8,525 nucleotides of DNA from Acidimicrobiaceae bacterium (GCA_003131945.1 PKWD01000317.1:1-8525), one strand, 5' to 3'. Shown: positions 1 to 6,395, numbered from the stretch's first letter. The notes: generated by a model not told the origin, from the sequence alone. Numbers and translations: made by a program.

Positions 1-1
1 C

Positions 2-61
2 GAGGAGGAGCGTCGCAAGCTCCGCAAGGCCTGGCTGGCGGCACGACGGCGCGCTTCCTGA
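2..61 (+). CDS. C-terminal tail of an unidentified protein (partial, enters from the left)
   Basis: One frame is open from the window edge to a TGA at 59-61. It encodes about 19 residues, reading EEERRKLRKAWLAARRRAS, a highly charged Arg/Lys/Ala-rich helical tail. Such tails are common at the ends of actinobacterial proteins, but the segment is far too short to identify a family. No other gene starts before position 337, so this frame most plausibly closes a gene lying mainly outside the window. It could also be chance coding in GC-rich DNA. Confidence 0.35.
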   Translation, partial: EEERRKLRKAWLAARRRAS

Positions 62-336
62 CGGGAGCATTTCCGGCGCCACCGGCCCCCACGAGGCCCG
101 AGCGCCAGGCCTGATCCGCCGCGGCCGATCCGCCACGCCCCATCCACCGCGCTCCCAGCCAGACCCGAGCGATCGCGTCTCCACGGCCGCCTCGTTGGTC
201 AGCCCCGGCAACGGTGCCCGTCTTCGGTCGGTCGCCCTGCTCAAGACCGGACCCGGGACAGCCGAAAACGAAGAGGCTGGTGGTGCCTGCAGGCATCCAC
301 CGTTCCGCCGCCGGCGGGATCAGAGGGGAAGACCGG
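62..336. other. Intergenic region upstream of the HD-GYP gene
   Basis: About 275 bases without a gene I can support. An open frame runs from 214 into the HD-GYP gene, but its extra N-terminal residues are Arg/Pro-rich and look non-coding, and a good ribosome binding site favours the start at 337. The stretch holds an 8-base direct repeat GATCCGCC at 113-120 and 127-134 and a strong dyad at 279-301 (listed separately). I see no convincing -35/-10 pair. A short inverted repeat AGGCC/GGCCT at 94-98 and 108-112 lacks a T-tract, so I do not call a terminator. Confidence 0.5.
279..301. promoter_or_regulatory. Near-perfect inverted repeat upstream of the HD-GYP gene (possible operator or 5' leader hairpin)
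   Basis: The core TGCCTGCAGGCA (284-295) is a perfect 12-base palindrome. It is flanked by GGTGG (279-283) and CCACC (297-301), which are complementary, with one unpaired T at 296. Eleven of eleven arm bases can therefore pair. The dyad ends about 35 bases before the GTG start at 337 and about 20 before its ribosome binding site. It could be a dimeric-regulator operator, or an RNA stem with a TGCA loop if the leader is transcribed. Its function is inferred from position and symmetry only. Confidence 0.35.
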
Positions 337-1374
337 GTGAACCTCGACGAAGGTCTGCTGCGTGGCGCCGACGTGCTCGTCGTCGACGATGAGCCGGCCA
401 ACGTCGCGCTCGTCGAATCCATCCTCGAACGCAACGGCTTCACCCGGATCCGGAGCACCACCGACCCGCGGGAGTTCCGGGGCATGTTCGTCGACCAGCG
501 CCCCGACGTCGTCCTGCTCGACCTGCACATGCCCCATGTGGGCGGCCTCGAGCTGCTCCGTGAGGTGGGCGGACTGCTCGAGCCGGAGGAGTACCTACCC
601 GTCCTCATCCTCTCGGCCGATGTCACGGCCAAGGCCCGGCGCGACGCCCTGGGAGCCGGGGCCACCGACTTCCTCACCAAGCCCTTCGACACCACCGAAG
701 TCGGTCTGCGGGTGCTCAACTGCCTGGAGACCCGGCGTATCCACCTGCGCCTTGACGGGCAGCGCCGCGAGCTCGACGGACTGATCCGCGAGCGCACGGC
801 CGCCTTGGAGGTGTCCCACCTCGAGACCCTGAAGCGGCTCCACCACGAATTCCGCGACGAAACCGACGAGCACAGCGAACGTGTCGGGATGACAGCGGCA
901 CTGCTGAGCCGCTCGGCCGGGCTCACGAGCGAGCTGGCCGATCTCATCGGACAGGCCGCGCCTCTGCACGACCTGGGCAAGGTCGGGGTCCCCGACGCCG
1001 TCCTGCTGAAGCCGGGAAAGCTGAGCCCCGAGGAGTTCGACCTGGTCCGCACCCACACCACCATCGGGGCCCAGATCATCGGTGATTCGAAGTCGGAGGT
1101 GCTCAGCCTGGCGCGGGTGATCGCCGAGACCCATCACGAACGGTGGAACGGCGAGGGGTACCCCGCCGGCCTCAAGGGCGAGGCCATTCCCCTGCCCGGG
1201 CGGGTGGTGGCCGTCTGCGACGTCTTCGACGCCCTCACCCACGAACGCCCGTACAAGCGGGCCTGGACGGTCGGCGAGGCAGTCGAAGAGCTGATGACCG
1301 AGCGGGGCCGGTTCTTCGACCCCGATCTCGTCGATCTGTTCGTGGAAAGGGTTCTTCCGACCATTTCGGGCTGA
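337..1374 (+). CDS. Response regulator with HD-GYP output domain, predicted cyclic-di-GMP phosphodiesterase
   Basis: A 345-residue cytoplasmic protein. Residues about 12-130 form a receiver domain with the acidic pair D17/D18, phospho-acceptor D62 (in VVLLDLHMP), S93 and K115 (in TKPF). A charged helical linker (about 131-165) leads to an HD-GYP domain (about 166-345). All hallmark motifs are present: H179/R182, the HD pair H211-D212 in LHDLGK, H240, HHERWNGEGYP at 266-276 with the GYP signature at 274-276, and DVFDALTHERPYK at 295-307. HD-GYP proteins hydrolyse c-di-GMP to pGpG or GMP at a metal centre, and the intact ligands predict an active enzyme controlled by receiver phosphorylation. 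I chose the GTG at 337 because AGGGGAAG sits about 7 bases upstream and the receiver domain begins right after it; the frame is also open upstream to 214. An OmpR-type regulator follows 63 bases downstream on the same strand, and no kinase is co-oriented. The exact substrate is inferred from the family. Confidence 0.92.
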   Translation: MNLDEGLLRGADVLVVDDEPANVALVESILERNGFTRIRSTTDPREFRGMFVDQRPDVVLLDLHMPHVGGLELLREVGGLLEPEEYLPVLILSADVTAKARRDALGAGATDFLTKPFDTTEVGLRVLNCLETRRIHLRLDGQRRELDGLIRERTAALEVSHLETLKRLHHEFRDETDEHSERVGMTAALLSRSAGLTSELADLIGQAAPLHDLGKVGVPDAVLLKPGKLSPEEFDLVRTHTTIGAQIIGDSKSEVLSLARVIAETHHERWNGEGYPAGLKGEAIPLPGRVVAVCDVFDALTHERPYKRAWTVGEAVEELMTERGRFFDPDLVDLFVERVLPTISG

Positions 1375-1395
1375 CCGGGAAGGGCATAAAGACAA

Positions 1396-1419
1396 CGGCG
1401 GCTCAAGCCTGGGCCGCCG
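1396..1419 (+). other. GC-rich hairpin between the two response regulator genes
   Basis: CGGCGGC (1396-1402) and GCCGCCG (1413-1419) are perfectly complementary, giving a 7-bp stem with a 10-base loop. No T-tract follows, so it is not a classical intrinsic terminator. It lies just upstream of the ribosome binding site of the OmpR-type gene and could dampen read-through, stabilise the upstream mRNA or affect translation initiation. GC-rich intergenic DNA forms such stems by chance fairly often. Confidence 0.3.
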
Positions 1420-1437
1420 CACGACGAAGGTGTAGAG

Positions 1438-2154
1438 GTGAGTCTCGTGACAATGACGGAGGACGAGCGCACTGTGCTCGTGGCCGAGGACGACCAGGCC
1501 AGTCGCACGGCCACCCGGCTGTTTCTCCAACGAGTCGGTTATCAGGTGGGCGAAGCGGTCGACGGGCCCTCCACCCTGCGTGAGGCCAGCCTGGGCCAAT
1601 ACGACCTTGTCCTGCTCGACCTGGGCCTCCCGGGCATCGACGGGGACGAGGTCCTCTCACGCCTGCGCCGGGACGGTGCCCTGCCTGTGATCGTGCTGAC
1701 GGGCCGCTCCGAGGAGTCCGAGCGGATCCGTGTCCTCGATCTCGGCGCCGACGACTACGTCGTGAAGCCGTGCTCCCTGCCCGAGCTCGAAGCCCGGATC
1801 CGCGCCGTGCTGCGCCGGGGACATCCCGCCCACGCCGCCAACAAGGTCGAGCATGACGGTCTCGTGATCGACCGTGCCGCTCACCGGGTAGAGGTCGACG
1901 GACGGTCGGTGGATCTCACCCCGAAGGAATTCGACCTGCTCGCTTTTCTGGCCACGGCCTCGGAACAGGTGTTCAGCCGCGAGGAGCTCCTCGAACACGT
2001 CTGGGGCTCGACCCAGGAGTGGCAGGACCCGGCCACGGTGACCGAGCACATTCGGCGCCTGCGCCTGAAGCTCGAGCCCGACCCGGCGCAGCCACGCTGG
2101 CTCCACACCGTGCGCGGGATCGGATACCGGTTCTCAGGCAACGCCGAAAACTGA
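1438..2154 (+). CDS. OmpR/PhoB-family response regulator (receiver plus winged-helix DNA-binding domain)
   Basis: A 238-residue two-component transcription regulator of typical family length. The receiver domain (about 11-127) has acidic pair D18/D19, phospho-acceptor D61 in LLDLGLPG, T88 in VLTGR and K110 in VVKPCSLPELEARI. The C-terminal winged helix (about 137-236) shows the usual pattern: the LTPKEFDLLAFL helix start, then SREELLEHVWG, then the recognition-helix region TVTEHIRRLRLKLE and the closing HTVRGIGYRF wing. It should bind direct-repeat sites as a phosphorylated dimer. The start is uncertain. GTG at 1438 has GAAGG 7 bases upstream; GTG at 1447 and ATG at 1453 are served by AGAGGTGAG at 1434-1442 and are equally plausible, and none of these changes the domains. 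The gene lies 63 bases after the HD-GYP regulator and may be cotranscribed with it. Target genes are unknown, and the subfamily (PhoB, MtrA, RegX and so on) cannot be decided by eye. Confidence 0.93.
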   Translation: MSLVTMTEDERTVLVAEDDQASRTATRLFLQRVGYQVGEAVDGPSTLREASLGQYDLVLLDLGLPGIDGDEVLSRLRRDGALPVIVLTGRSEESERIRVLDLGADDYVVKPCSLPELEARIRAVLRRGHPAHAANKVEHDGLVIDRAAHRVEVDGRSVDLTPKEFDLLAFLATASEQVFSREELLEHVWGSTQEWQDPATVTEHIRRLRLKLEPDPAQPRWLHTVRGIGYRFSGNAEN

Positions 2155-2205
2155 ACCACGCCGGCGCTGACTGACCCTGCCGGCTCGCCTCGCTGAACCT
2201 CGGCG

Positions 2206-3789
2206 TCAGCTCCAGGACCCGCCCTCGTCGACACCGATGGGAATGTCGAGCGTCACCAACGTTCCCGCCCGGCTCTCCATGACGATCGTCCCTTCGAGTT
2301 GTGTGGTCACGAGATCCCGCACGATGGACAGGCCCAGACTCGACGTCTCCTCGATGTCGAAACCCGGAGGCAGCCCGACACCGTCATCGCGCACCTGCAG
2401 GGTGAGCCGTCGTCCGTCGTTGGCGAGGACGAGGTCGACCCGCCCCGACAGTTCGGCCCCACCGGTGTCGCCGGCGGTGTCGCCCGGGGTGTCGCCGTCG
2501 GAAGGAAACGCGTGCTCCACCGCGTTCTGCAGCAGCTCGGCCAAGACGACCGCCAGCGGTGTGGCCACGTCGGCCCCCACCTCGCCAATGTCCCCCGTGA
2601 CTTGGATGTCGACGCGGTGGCCCGACACGGCCGAGTCCTCCGCCATACGCACCAGCGAAGTCACGATCTCGTCGAAGGGCACCTCGTCGCCCGGTTCGCG
2701 CGACAGGATCTCGTGGACGACGGCGATGGAGCGCACGCGCCGTTCCGCTTCGCGCAAGGCCTCTTGGCCCTGACCCGGAGCGAGGCGCCGGGCCTGCAAC
2801 CGCAGCAGAGATGAGATCGTCTGCAGGTTGTTCTTCACCCGGTGATGCACCTCGCGGATGGCGGCGTCCTTCGACAACAGAAGGCGGTCCAGGCGACGGA
2901 GGTCGGTCACGTCACGCAGCAGCACCATGGCCCCGGTCACCGTGCCGGCCACCAGGAGCGGGGTGCAGTGGACGAGGACGATGACGTCGGGTCGGCGCTC
3001 CACCTCCTCGATGACCGGGCAGCCGGCCGCCAGGGCCCGGTCCACGGCCGTCTCCTCGACCCCCAGATCGGGCAACCGCCGACTCTCCACGGCGTCGGTC
3101 ACCCCCATCCGGTGCAGCGCGCTCATGGCGTTCGGTGACGAGTAGACGATTCGTCCCTCGGTGTCGACCAGGATCAGGCCATCACCGACGCGCGGCGCAT
3201 CCTCGGTCGTGACGTCCTCGCCGGCGAAGGGATAGTCGCCGGCCGCCACCATGGCCGCCAACCGCTGGTACAGATCGCGATAGACCCGTTCGAGGCGGTA
3301 GGACCGTCGGCGGTCCTCCAGCGGCCCGATGCGCACCATGACGGCGGGCGCCGCACCTCCGAGCGGGACGGGGACACACTCGAATTGTGCGGTGTCGGGG
3401 ACGACAGGGACCTCGCCCGTGTCCGACGAGTCCCCGTGCACCGGCCAGGACAGCAGGGGCTCAGGCAGAGGGGTGGGGGCGGGCACGTTGGCCACCCCCG
3501 ACACGACCTTCCCGGTGCGGACAGCTTCGGCCGCCACCTCCCAGTCGCCGGCCGCCACCACCTGCCCGACGAGGTCGACGCGCAACAGGGTCACGCTCGT
3601 GGTCGGTCGGATCTGGCCCAGGACCAGGAGGTTCTGGCCGTCGGACCCCTTGGCCGGCACGAGCAGGAGGAGGTCCGAGAACGACAGGTCGGAGAGCACC
3701 CCCCAGGACCCGAGCAACCTCTGCAGGTGATCGAAGTCCGCTTCGCCCAGATCTGTGAACGAGGCGGCGAGCTCGGCCGGGGTCATCAT
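2206..3789 (-). CDS. pdtaS: PdtaS-like sensor histidine kinase (GAF-like, PAS, HisKA_2, HATPase)
   Basis: A 527-residue soluble kinase with no transmembrane segment. Residues 1 to about 155 resemble the N-terminal GAF-like domain of mycobacterial PdtaS, with the shared patterns LxDLSFxD and QxRPxT. A PAS domain spans about 196-300, including SSPNAMSALHRMG at 217-229. HisKA_2 follows with REVHHRVKNNLQT at 312-324, whose histidines H315/H316 include the phospho-acceptor. The HATPase domain (about 400-518) has its N-box at ELLQNAVEHAF (N422), a G1 box DDGVGLP at 468-474 and a G2 segment SSLGLSIV at 483-490, so it should be active. In mycobacteria PdtaS phosphorylates the ANTAR RNA-binding regulator PdtaR; no ANTAR gene is visible here. 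ATG at 3787-3789 overlaps the stop of the PHP gene (ATGA), which suggests translational coupling and explains the lack of a clear Shine-Dalgarno. A tandem-repeat insertion lies between the N and G1 boxes. The gene is convergent with the OmpR-type regulator, with a 51-base gap and no obvious terminator. Confidence 0.9.
   Translation of the reverse strand: MMTPAELAASFTDLGEADFDHLQRLLGSWGVLSDLSFSDLLLLVPAKGSDGQNLLVLGQIRPTTSVTLLRVDLVGQVVAAGDWEVAAEAVRTGKVVSGVANVPAPTPLPEPLLSWPVHGDSSDTGEVPVVPDTAQFECVPVPLGGAAPAVMVRIGPLEDRRRSYRLERVYRDLYQRLAAMVAAGDYPFAGEDVTTEDAPRVGDGLILVDTEGRIVYSSPNAMSALHRMGVTDAVESRRLPDLGVEETAVDRALAAGCPVIEEVERRPDVIVLVHCTPLLVAGTVTGAMVLLRDVTDLRRLDRLLLSKDAAIREVHHRVKNNLQTISSLLRLQARRLAPGQGQEALREAERRVRSIAVVHEILSREPGDEVPFDEIVTSLVRMAEDSAVSGHRVDIQVTGDIGEVGADVATPLAVVLAELLQNAVEHAFPSDGDTPGDTAGDTGGAELSGRVDLVLANDGRRLTLQVRDDGVGLPPGFDIEETSSLGLSIVRDLVTTQLEGTIVMESRAGTLVTLDIPIGVDEGGSWS
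2464..2499. repeat. Three-copy 12-bp tandem repeat inside the pdtaS-like gene
   Basis: The 9-base unit GGTGTCGCC occurs at 2464, 2476 and 2488, each followed by 3 variable bases (GGC, CGG, GTC), giving three in-frame 12-bp units. On the coding (minus) strand they encode a run of GDT motifs separated by Pro/Ala-type residues, at about residues 432-443. The run is a low-complexity loop after the EHAF of the N-box. Because the unit is a multiple of three, copy-number change would keep the frame. Confidence 0.85.
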
Positions 3790-4673
3790 GGGAGCCGGGA
3801 CCCGGCGCCAACGGCGACGTCGTGCGGTCTCCGGCCGCGAAAGGCCCGGAGGGTGTCGACGTCGAGTGCGGCGAGCTGGCCGGCGAGCTCGGCCGACCTG
3901 TCGGCCACGTCGGCCAGGCGGTGGGCATCGGAGGCCGTGGTGAGCGGGACTCCGTGGCGGACGAAGCGCTCCAGCAGAGCCGGCGCCGGATACGCCTCGG
4001 CCGCCGGCTTGCGCCAGCCGGCGGAGGACAGTTCGGCGGCCATGCCCGAGGATACGGCCGCTTCGACCAGCCGGTCCCAGCAGGTGTCGGGCGTCGCCGG
4101 CCGGTGCCCGGCGGCCTTCACGAGATCGGGATGGGCGAGGACGTCACATGTCCCCGAGGCGGCGAGCTCCTCGATGGCCGTCACGTAGTCCGACCATGCC
4201 GCATCCACGTCGCGTACCGTCCACTGGTCCATGGAGACCGGGTTGGCCAGGTCGTCGAAACGCCAGGTACCGATCCAGTGGACCGAACCGAGAAGGACAT
4301 CGAAGGGATAGCCGGCCAACAAGGCGGCGACATCCTCCATCCGCCCCCGGTAGTAATCGACCTCCAGCCCGAGGACGACGGGAAGACCGGCGCCTTTGGC
4401 CGCCTGCACACACCCGACATAGGCGTCCAGATCGGCGCGCGCGTGCTCGTCCCAGTAGTCCCGCATCGACACCCGCAGCGCCGCCTCCGGCTCATCGTCC
4501 CAGAAACCGCGCAGCAACTGATCGGCCTGCCGGAAACGGAAGAGGTGCTCGGTCAGCGCTATTTCGGTGACGCCCACCGCCTGGGCGCGTTCGCAGTACG
4601 CCGCCACCTGGTCGAGAGTGGGGGCGGTATCGCGTTGCCCGTGGGGCCAGAGATGGAGGTGGTAATCGAGCAC
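3786..4673 (-). CDS. PHP-domain phosphoesterase, histidinol-phosphatase-like
   Basis: A 295-residue protein of the polymerase-and-histidinol-phosphatase (PHP) family, metal-dependent phosphoesterases with a distorted TIM barrel. The metal-ligand set appears complete: the HxH motif at H5/H7 in DYHLHLWPHG, H43 with E42 in ALTEH, E104 in GLEVDYY, H132 in GSVHW, H181 in LAHPD, and D249/H251 in SDAHR. The length and the DYHLH start resemble the HisJ/HisK histidinol-phosphatases (L-histidinol phosphate to histidinol). No other histidine-biosynthesis gene is nearby, so the substrate could be another phosphate monoester. The start is GTG at 4671-4673, set by the HxH motif at the extreme N-terminus; there is no strong Shine-Dalgarno. 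It lies 27 bases after the O-methyltransferase stop and overlaps the PdtaS-like kinase by 4 bases, so the three are probably one operon. Confidence 0.85.
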   Translation of the reverse strand: MLDYHLHLWPHGQRDTAPTLDQVAAYCERAQAVGVTEIALTEHLFRFRQADQLLRGFWDDEPEAALRVSMRDYWDEHARADLDAYVGCVQAAKGAGLPVVLGLEVDYYRGRMEDVAALLAGYPFDVLLGSVHWIGTWRFDDLANPVSMDQWTVRDVDAAWSDYVTAIEELAASGTCDVLAHPDLVKAAGHRPATPDTCWDRLVEAAVSSGMAAELSSAGWRKPAAEAYPAPALLERFVRHGVPLTTASDAHRLADVADRSAELAGQLAALDVDTLRAFRGRRPHDVAVGAGSRLP

Positions 4674-4700
4674 CGGGCGCGGCGACTTTTGTCTCGGGCG

Positions 4701-5363
4701 CTACTGGTTGGCGCCGCTGTCGCCGACTCGGCGGATGAGGGTGACACCGTCGCGCACCGTGAGTTGTACACACACCACCCGCGGGTCGGCGGCCACTGTG
4801 TCATTGAAGGCGCGGATGGCTTTGGTGTCCGGAGACTGGTCGCTCTCCTTCACCACGTTCCCACTCCACAAGGTGTTGTCCGCGGCGATGAGACCGCCCG
4901 GTGCCAGCTTGGGCAGGACGGCCTCGTAGTAGGCGAGGTAACTGCTCTTGTCGGCATCGATGAAGACGAAGTCGAACGGCCCGGCCAGCGACTGCACCGT
5001 GTCGATGGCGGGCCCCTCCACGACCTCGATGCGATCGGCGTAGGGGCTGGCGGCGATGTGTCGACGGGCCACCTCGGCGTGGACAGGGCTGAGCTCGCAG
5101 GTGGTGATCCGACCCCCGGGAGGGAGCCCGGCGGCCATGGCCAGGGACGAGTAGCCGCTGAATGTCCCGATCTCGAGCACTTGAGCAGGACGCCGGGCGA
5201 ACACCAGCATCTCGAGGAAACGACCTTCGAGCGTCCCCACCATCATGCCGGGGAAGTCCAGCTTCTCGCGCGTCTCTCGGTCCACGGCGACGAGATGGGG
5301 CGGGGGTGGTGTCGTATGGGCCTCGGCGTACTTTTCCAGGACGGGATCGACGATGTCGGTCAT
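4701..5363 (-). CDS. SAM-dependent O-methyltransferase, family 3 (caffeoyl-CoA OMT-like)
   Basis: A 220-residue enzyme, the usual length of bacterial members of this class I, cation-dependent O-methyltransferase family. The SAM-binding motif I is VLEIGTFSGYSSLAMA at 62-77, with the acidic ribose-binding residue E90 in TCEL. The catalytic and metal residues expected in the family are visible: D136 in FIDADKSSY (136-142, with K139), and D162-N163 in ADNTLWSGNV. It should methylate a hydroxyl, typically of a catechol-type substrate; the actual substrate cannot be read from sequence. I chose ATG at 5361-5363 because GGAGGT lies 9 bases upstream and the family N-terminus fits. The frame also stays open upstream to 5438, where it is Ala/Gly-rich and probably untranslated. 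It is the first gene of a likely operon with the PHP protein and the PdtaS-like kinase, 132 bases downstream of the zinc-motif gene. Confidence 0.9.
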   Translation of the reverse strand: MTDIVDPVLEKYAEAHTTPPPPHLVAVDRETREKLDFPGMMVGTLEGRFLEMLVFARRPAQVLEIGTFSGYSSLAMAAGLPPGGRITTCELSPVHAEVARRHIAASPYADRIEVVEGPAIDTVQSLAGPFDFVFIDADKSSYLAYYEAVLPKLAPGGLIAADNTLWSGNVVKESDQSPDTKAIRAFNDTVAADPRVVCVQLTVRDGVTLIRRVGDSGANQ

Positions 5364-5445
5364 TGTGCTCGCACCTCCGCCCGCATCGTAGGCGGCGGCG
5401 TCGAGCGTCCCCGCCGCACGTCCGGCCGGCTCGGACACAAGGTCA

Positions 5446-5465
5446 GGGCCGCACGAAACCGGCCC
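5446..5465 (-). other. Inverted repeat between the zinc-motif gene and the O-methyltransferase gene
   Basis: GGGCCG (5446-5451) and CGGCCC (5460-5465) form a 6-bp stem with an 8-base loop in the 132-base gap between the two minus-strand genes. No T-run follows on the minus strand, so a terminator is not supported. It lies in the putative promoter/leader zone of the O-methyltransferase operon. I see no clear -35/-10 boxes in this gap. Confidence 0.25.
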
Positions 5466-5495
5466 CGAGGGCGGAGAGCTAAACCCGACCGCCGG

Positions 5496-6278
5496 TCACG
5501 ATGCCACCGCCGGGCGTGTCATCTTCAGAACCTCGTTGAGTGACTCCATGTACTGGTGGTGCGACACATCGCTTCCGTCACGGGCGGCGACGGCGTAGGC
5601 CGCGTGTAGCCGGTGACGGGCGGCGGCGGCCCGGTCGGCCCCCCTCCCCGTCTCGGCCCGGTCGATGTCGCTCAAGAGCACCTCGAGCCTCGGGACGTCG
5701 AGGTGGGGGAAATGCTTCACCAGCCGTTCGAGATGCCCCGATACCTCGTCGCCGGCCGAGGTGGTGTCGACGTCGCCCGACAAGACAGCGAGGTGACGCT
5801 GCCACCGGTCCTCGTGCGCCACCACCAGAAGGGCCCCCACCAGACCGAAGTGCTGGACGACGGCGTCACGAGCGGCAGGATCGGCATCCGGCGATCCGAG
5901 GAGGGCCAGGGCCACTGCTTGGTCGGCCAGAACCCTGTCGGCCCAGACGCCGTCGGCCTCTGCATCCTCGTGCGACAGGGCACGGGCGAGCAACACCCCG
6001 GCGCGCCGGCGGCGGTCGGGCACGATCTCTGACATCACGCTACCGAGCGGGAAAACGCGGCCATGGTGCCCGGACCAAGTCCCGATACCGGCTCTACGCG
6101 CGGAGACGTTGGCACACGGATGTCCGGCCCGGCAGTAGAGCTCGTCATCGGCGACGTGATTGGCGCACGGCCTTCCCGTGGTCGTGAAAGCGAACCCGCA
6201 GGTCCTGATGGTCACGTGCTTCTCGTCTCTGACCGTCGTCCGTTGCTTCACGAATTCCTGTCGGCACTCACGCATCAT
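5496..6278 (-). CDS. Unrecognised protein with N-terminal zinc-knuckle-like motif and helical C-terminal region
   Basis: About 260 residues if started at the ATG at 6276-6278. I do not recognise the family as a whole. Near the N-terminus is TCGFAFTTTGRPCANH followed by LYCRAGHPC. This CGx(3)TxxGxxC...CxxxH spacing matches a short Cys3-His motif seen in many actinobacterial and phage proteins and presumed to bind zinc. With the chosen start, the likely ligands are C27, C38, C49 and H53, with C55 as an alternative. After a poorly structured linker, the last 180 residues (starting MSEIVPDRR) are Ala/Leu/Asp/Arg-rich and predicted largely helical, with several His residues, no signal peptide and no membrane segment. 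The start is uncertain: the frame is open to 6398, GTG at 6213-6215 also keeps the zinc motif, and ATG at 6033-6035 would drop it. Third-position GC is weaker before the C-terminal part. No function is assigned. It lies upstream of, and in line with, the O-methyltransferase operon. Confidence 0.62.
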   Translation of the reverse strand: MMRECRQEFVKQRTTVRDEKHVTIRTCGFAFTTTGRPCANHVADDELYCRAGHPCANVSARRAGIGTWSGHHGRVFPLGSVMSEIVPDRRRRAGVLLARALSHEDAEADGVWADRVLADQAVALALLGSPDADPAARDAVVQHFGLVGALLVVAHEDRWQRHLAVLSGDVDTTSAGDEVSGHLERLVKHFPHLDVPRLEVLLSDIDRAETGRGADRAAAARHRLHAAYAVAARDGSDVSHHQYMESLNEVLKMTRPAVAS

Positions 6279-6375
6279 TTCTTCAACCAAGCCAGCACAA
6301 CCTGAACGGACCAGCCACCTCATTGTGTGAATGGCGGCCCCCGTCACCGGGGCGACACGACAACGGCACACCGGG

Positions 6376-6395
6376 GGCACAACGGTGCCAAAAAA
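6376..6395. other. Short perfect hairpin next to an A6/T6 run
   Basis: GGCAC (6376-6380), loop AACG, GTGCC (6385-6389), then six A residues (6390-6395). Read on the minus strand the T-run comes before the stem, and on the plus strand it is an A-run, so in neither direction is this a standard Rho-independent terminator. It lies about 100 bases upstream of the probable start of the minus-strand zinc-motif gene and may belong to its control region. Confidence 0.25.

Noticed and set aside
113..134. GATCCGCC direct repeats as an attachment site or CRISPR-like repeat
   Set aside because: There are only two 8-base copies 14 bases apart, with no integrase, tRNA or further units; chance in GC-rich DNA is likely.
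214..336. Longer N-terminus for the HD-GYP regulator starting at 214
   Set aside because: The extra 41 residues are Arg/Pro/Gly-rich and unlike a receiver N-terminus. The GTG at 337 has a good ribosome binding site directly before the receiver domain.
595..1599. A 334-residue minus-strand open frame opposite the HD-GYP gene
   Set aside because: It lies antisense to the receiver and HD-GYP motifs, spans the intergenic gap and has no recognisable domain.
2155..2205. Bidirectional terminator between the OmpR-type gene and the PdtaS-like gene
   Set aside because: GCTGAC (2166-2171) can pair with GTCAGC (2205-2210), but the loop is over 30 bases, the stem overlaps the kinase coding end, and there is no T-tract.
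5364..5438. N-terminal extension of the O-methyltransferase to 5438
   Set aside because: The ATG at 5363 has GGAGGT at proper spacing and gives the usual family length; the extension is low-complexity Ala/Gly sequence.
3822..5543. A 573-residue plus-strand open frame opposite the PHP and O-methyltransferase genes
   Set aside because: It is antisense to two genes with clear family motifs. Its translation is a Gly/Arg/Val/His-rich shadow typical of GC-rich DNA and shows no domain.
6376..6395. Intrinsic terminator at the GGCAC/GTGCC hairpin with six A residues
   Set aside because: The homopolymer is on the wrong side for the minus strand and is A rather than U on the plus strand.
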